Assembly: GCA_946479075.1 (NCBI GenBank)
Contig: CAMLDT010000187.1
Span: 1-6,853, forward strand
From: an uncultured Polaromonas sp.
GTDB lineage: Bacteria; Pseudomonadota; Gammaproteobacteria; Burkholderiales; Burkholderiaceae
DNA: 6,853 nucleotides
Direction: 5' to 3'
The notes below the pieces were generated by a model. It worked only from the letters and a program-made list of their open reading frames with translations. It had not been told where the DNA came from and searched no databases. This document shows positions 5,225 to 6,853 of the stretch, one piece after another. Numbering within the stretch: the stretch's first letter is position 1; every line of letters begins with the position of its first letter. The position numbers were made by a program, and so were the translations under genes.

Positions 5225-6853
5225 TCAATGATTGTCCCGGGGCACGAACGATCCGCGTTTACCGACCAGAAAGTCGAGGTCCACGCCCTGGTCGGCCTGC
5301 AGCACATGGTCCACATACAGCTTCCAGTAGCCCGAGGACAGTGGCGGCGGCGGTGCCTTCCACAGGTTCAGGCGACGCGCCAGTTCTTCATCGCTGATCA
5401 GCAGCTGCAGGCGGCGCTCGGGCACATTGAGCTCGATCATGTCGCCGTTCTGGACAATCGCCAGCGGGCCGCCGGCCGCAGCCTCAGGTGCGGTGTGCAG
5501 CACCACCGTGCCATAGGCGGTGCCGCTCATGCGCGCATCGCTGATGCGGACCATGTCGGTGATGCCCTTCCTGAGCACCTTGGGCGGCAGCGGCATGTTG
5601 CCGACCTCGGCCATGCCGGGGTAACCCTTGGGGCCACAGTTTTTCAGCACCATCACGCAGGTTTCATCGATGTCCAGGCTGTCGTCGTCGATGCGGGCGT
5701 GAAAGTCCTCGATGTCTTCAAACACCACGGCGCGGCCGGTGTGGACCATCAGCGCCGGTGTGGCGGCGCTGGGCTTGATGACGGCGCCGCGCGGCGAGAG
5801 GTTGCCGCGCAGCACCGCGATGCCGGCCTTGTCCTTGAAGGGTGTGGCCAGGGGCTGGATCACCTCGGTGTTGTAGTTCTCGGCATCGGCGATGTTCTCA
5901 CCAATCGTCTTGCCATTGGCCGTGATGGCACTGGTATGCAGGTGCTGCGCGATTTCCTTCATGACCACCGGCAGGCCGCCGGCGTAGCAAAAGTCCTCCA
6001 TGAGAAATTTGCCGGAAGGCTGCAGGTTGACCAGGCAGGGCAGCTCACTGGCGAGCCGGTCGAAATCGTCCACCGTGAGCTTGACGCCGATGCGCCCGGC
6101 AATCGCGATCAGGTGGATCACGGCGTTGGTGGAGCCGCCGATGGCGGCCAGGGTCTTGATCGCGTTTTCAAAGGCTTCACGCGTGAGGATTTTCGAGAGC
6201 GTCAGGTCTTCGTGGACCATCTCGACCGCGCGGCGCCCGGCCATGCGTGCCAGCACATTGCGCCGGCCATCAACCGCGGGGTAGGCGGCATTGCCGGGCA
6301 GGCCGATGCCCAGCGCTTCGACCATGCTGGCCATGGTGGAAGCCGTACCCATGGTCATGCAGTGGCCGTGGCTGCGGTGCATGCAGCTTTCGGCTTCAAA
6401 AAAATCCTGCAGCTTGAGCGTGCCGGCGCGCACCTGCTCGCTCATGCTCCAGACGCCGGTGCCGGAGCCGAGTTCCTGGCCGCGCCACTTGCCGCTGAGC
6501 ATGGGGCCGCCGCTGACGCCGACGGTCGGCAGATCGACGCTCGATGCCCCCATGACCAGTGAAGGCGTGGTCTTGTCGCAGCCCATCAGCAGCACCACGC
6601 CGTCGATCGGGTTGCCGCGAATGCTTTCCTCCACATCCATGCTGGCCAGGTTGCGGTACAGCATGGCGGTCGGGCGCAGCAGGGTTTCACCCAGCGACAT
6701 CACCGGAAACTCAAGCGGGAAGCCGCCGGCTTCGTACACGCCGATCTTCACCTGCTCGGCGATGGTGCGGAAGTGGCTGTTGCAGGGCGTGAGTTCGCTG
6801 AAGGTGTTGCAGATGCCGATGACGGGCCGGCCGTCGAACTGGTCGTGCGGCAC
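5225..6853 (-). CDS. IlvD/Edd-family sugar-acid dehydratase, L-arabinonate/D-galactonate type (5'-truncated by window edge)
   Basis: Iron-sulfur dehydratase that removes water from an aldonate to give a 2-keto-3-deoxy acid; here probably galactonate to KDGal, the substrate of the adjacent kinase. The visible 542 residues begin inside the N-terminal region with PHDQFDGRP; the GTG at 6851-6853 is most likely an internal Val. Three cluster cysteines are seen: Cys24 in TPCN, Cys92 in GCDKT and Cys165 in GHCMTMGTAST. Their spacing (68 and 73 residues) equals that recalled for Rhizobium leguminosarum L-arabinonate dehydratase (Cys59, 127, 200), a [2Fe-2S] enzyme. Lys94 follows the second cysteine, and Ser443 and Thr445 in DARMSGTAYG match its active-site Ser480/Thr482. 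About 35 residues are therefore missing, giving a full length near 579. That enzyme group acts on L-arabinonate, D-fuconate and D-galactonate, unlike branched-chain dihydroxy-acid dehydratase. It is the first operon gene visible; the C-terminus (RDNH, TGA at 5225-5227) abuts dgoK. Family is certain; the substrate is inferred. Confidence 0.92.
   Translation of the reverse strand: MPHDQFDGRPVIGICNTFSELTPCNSHFRTIAEQVKIGVYEAGGFPLEFPVMSLGETLLRPTAMLYRNLASMDVEESIRGNPIDGVVLLMGCDKTTPSLVMGASSVDLPTVGVSGGPMLSGKWRGQELGSGTGVWSMSEQVRAGTLKLQDFFEAESCMHRSHGHCMTMGTASTMASMVEALGIGLPGNAAYPAVDGRRNVLARMAGRRAVEMVHEDLTLSKILTREAFENAIKTLAAIGGSTNAVIHLIAIAGRIGVKLTVDDFDRLASELPCLVNLQPSGKFLMEDFCYAGGLPVVMKEIAQHLHTSAITANGKTIGENIADAENYNTEVIQPLATPFKDKAGIAVLRGNLSPRGAVIKPSAATPALMVHTGRAVVFEDIEDFHARIDDDSLDIDETCVMVLKNCGPKGYPGMAEVGNMPLPPKVLRKGITDMVRISDARMSGTAYGTVVLHTAPEAAAGGPLAIVQNGDMIELNVPERRLQLLISDEELARRLNLWKAPPPPLSSGYWKLYVDHVLQADQGVDLDFLVGKRGSFVPRDNH

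Noticed and set aside
6398..6404. Run of seven A (seven T on the coding strand) in the dehydratase, a possible slippage site
   Set aside because: It encodes the Asp-Phe-Phe-Glu segment in frame, and the reading frame continues intact with family motifs on both sides, so there is no sign of a frameshift.
5153..6562. Long open frame on the + strand (469 codons) opposite the dehydratase
   Set aside because: It is antisense to a gene with intact Fe-S cysteines and active-site motifs. Its product is His/Asp/Gln/Gly-rich low-information sequence with no motif, so it is a shadow frame.
1..6853. Search for CRISPR arrays, insertion sequences, phage, toxin-antitoxin or defence genes
   Set aside because: No direct-repeat arrays, transposase motifs, tRNA-like folds or small paired genes were seen; nearly all bases belong to six ordinary metabolic or transport genes.

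Overview
The window looks like part of a G+C-rich betaproteobacterial chromosome, roughly two thirds G+C by eye. Protein flavour and codon use suggest the order Burkholderiales, most likely a Comamonadaceae relative such as Polaromonas, Variovorax, Acidovorax or Rhodoferax. That placement is inference from recognised protein families; there is no rRNA or other marker gene here. The window is densely coding: six protein genes, two of them cut by the window edges, and no gap longer than 87 bases. I see no tRNA, rRNA, CRISPR array, insertion sequence or phage gene.

The left part reads on the + strand. It holds a MATE-family multidrug/toxin exporter whose first ~20-30 residues lie off the left edge. 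After an 87-base gap comes a 479-residue aldehyde dehydrogenase that closely resembles alpha-ketoglutaric semialdehyde dehydrogenase (KGSADH type I, AraE-like), the last enzyme of the oxidative non-phosphorylating L-arabinose pathway. It is also in the broader succinate-semialdehyde dehydrogenase class.

The right part reads on the - strand as a tightly packed four-gene operon, in transcription order: an IlvD/Edd-family sugar-acid dehydratase (N-terminus off the right edge), 2-dehydro-3-deoxygalactonokinase (dgoK), 2-dehydro-3-deoxy-6-phosphogalactonate aldolase (dgoA), and a short-chain sugar dehydrogenase of the galactose 1-dehydrogenase kind. Junctions are 2-32 bases apart or overlap by 4 bases. 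The operon converges on the aldehyde dehydrogenase, and an inverted repeat sits at the meeting point.

Together the operon genes encode the oxidative (De Ley-Doudoroff) route for D-galactose: galactose -> galactonolactone -> galactonate -> 2-keto-3-deoxygalactonate (KDGal) -> KDPGal -> pyruvate + glyceraldehyde-3-phosphate. The lactonase, transporter and regulator are not in the window. The notable point is that the dehydratase is of the L-arabinonate/D-galactonate IlvD/Edd type rather than the enolase-superfamily DgoD, and that a KGSADH-like gene lies next door. L-arabinose and D-galactose share configuration at C2-C4, so the dehydrogenase and dehydratase could serve both sugars, with separate lower branches. 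This is a plausible metabolic locus, not a novel defence or mobile system; I found no sign of the latter.
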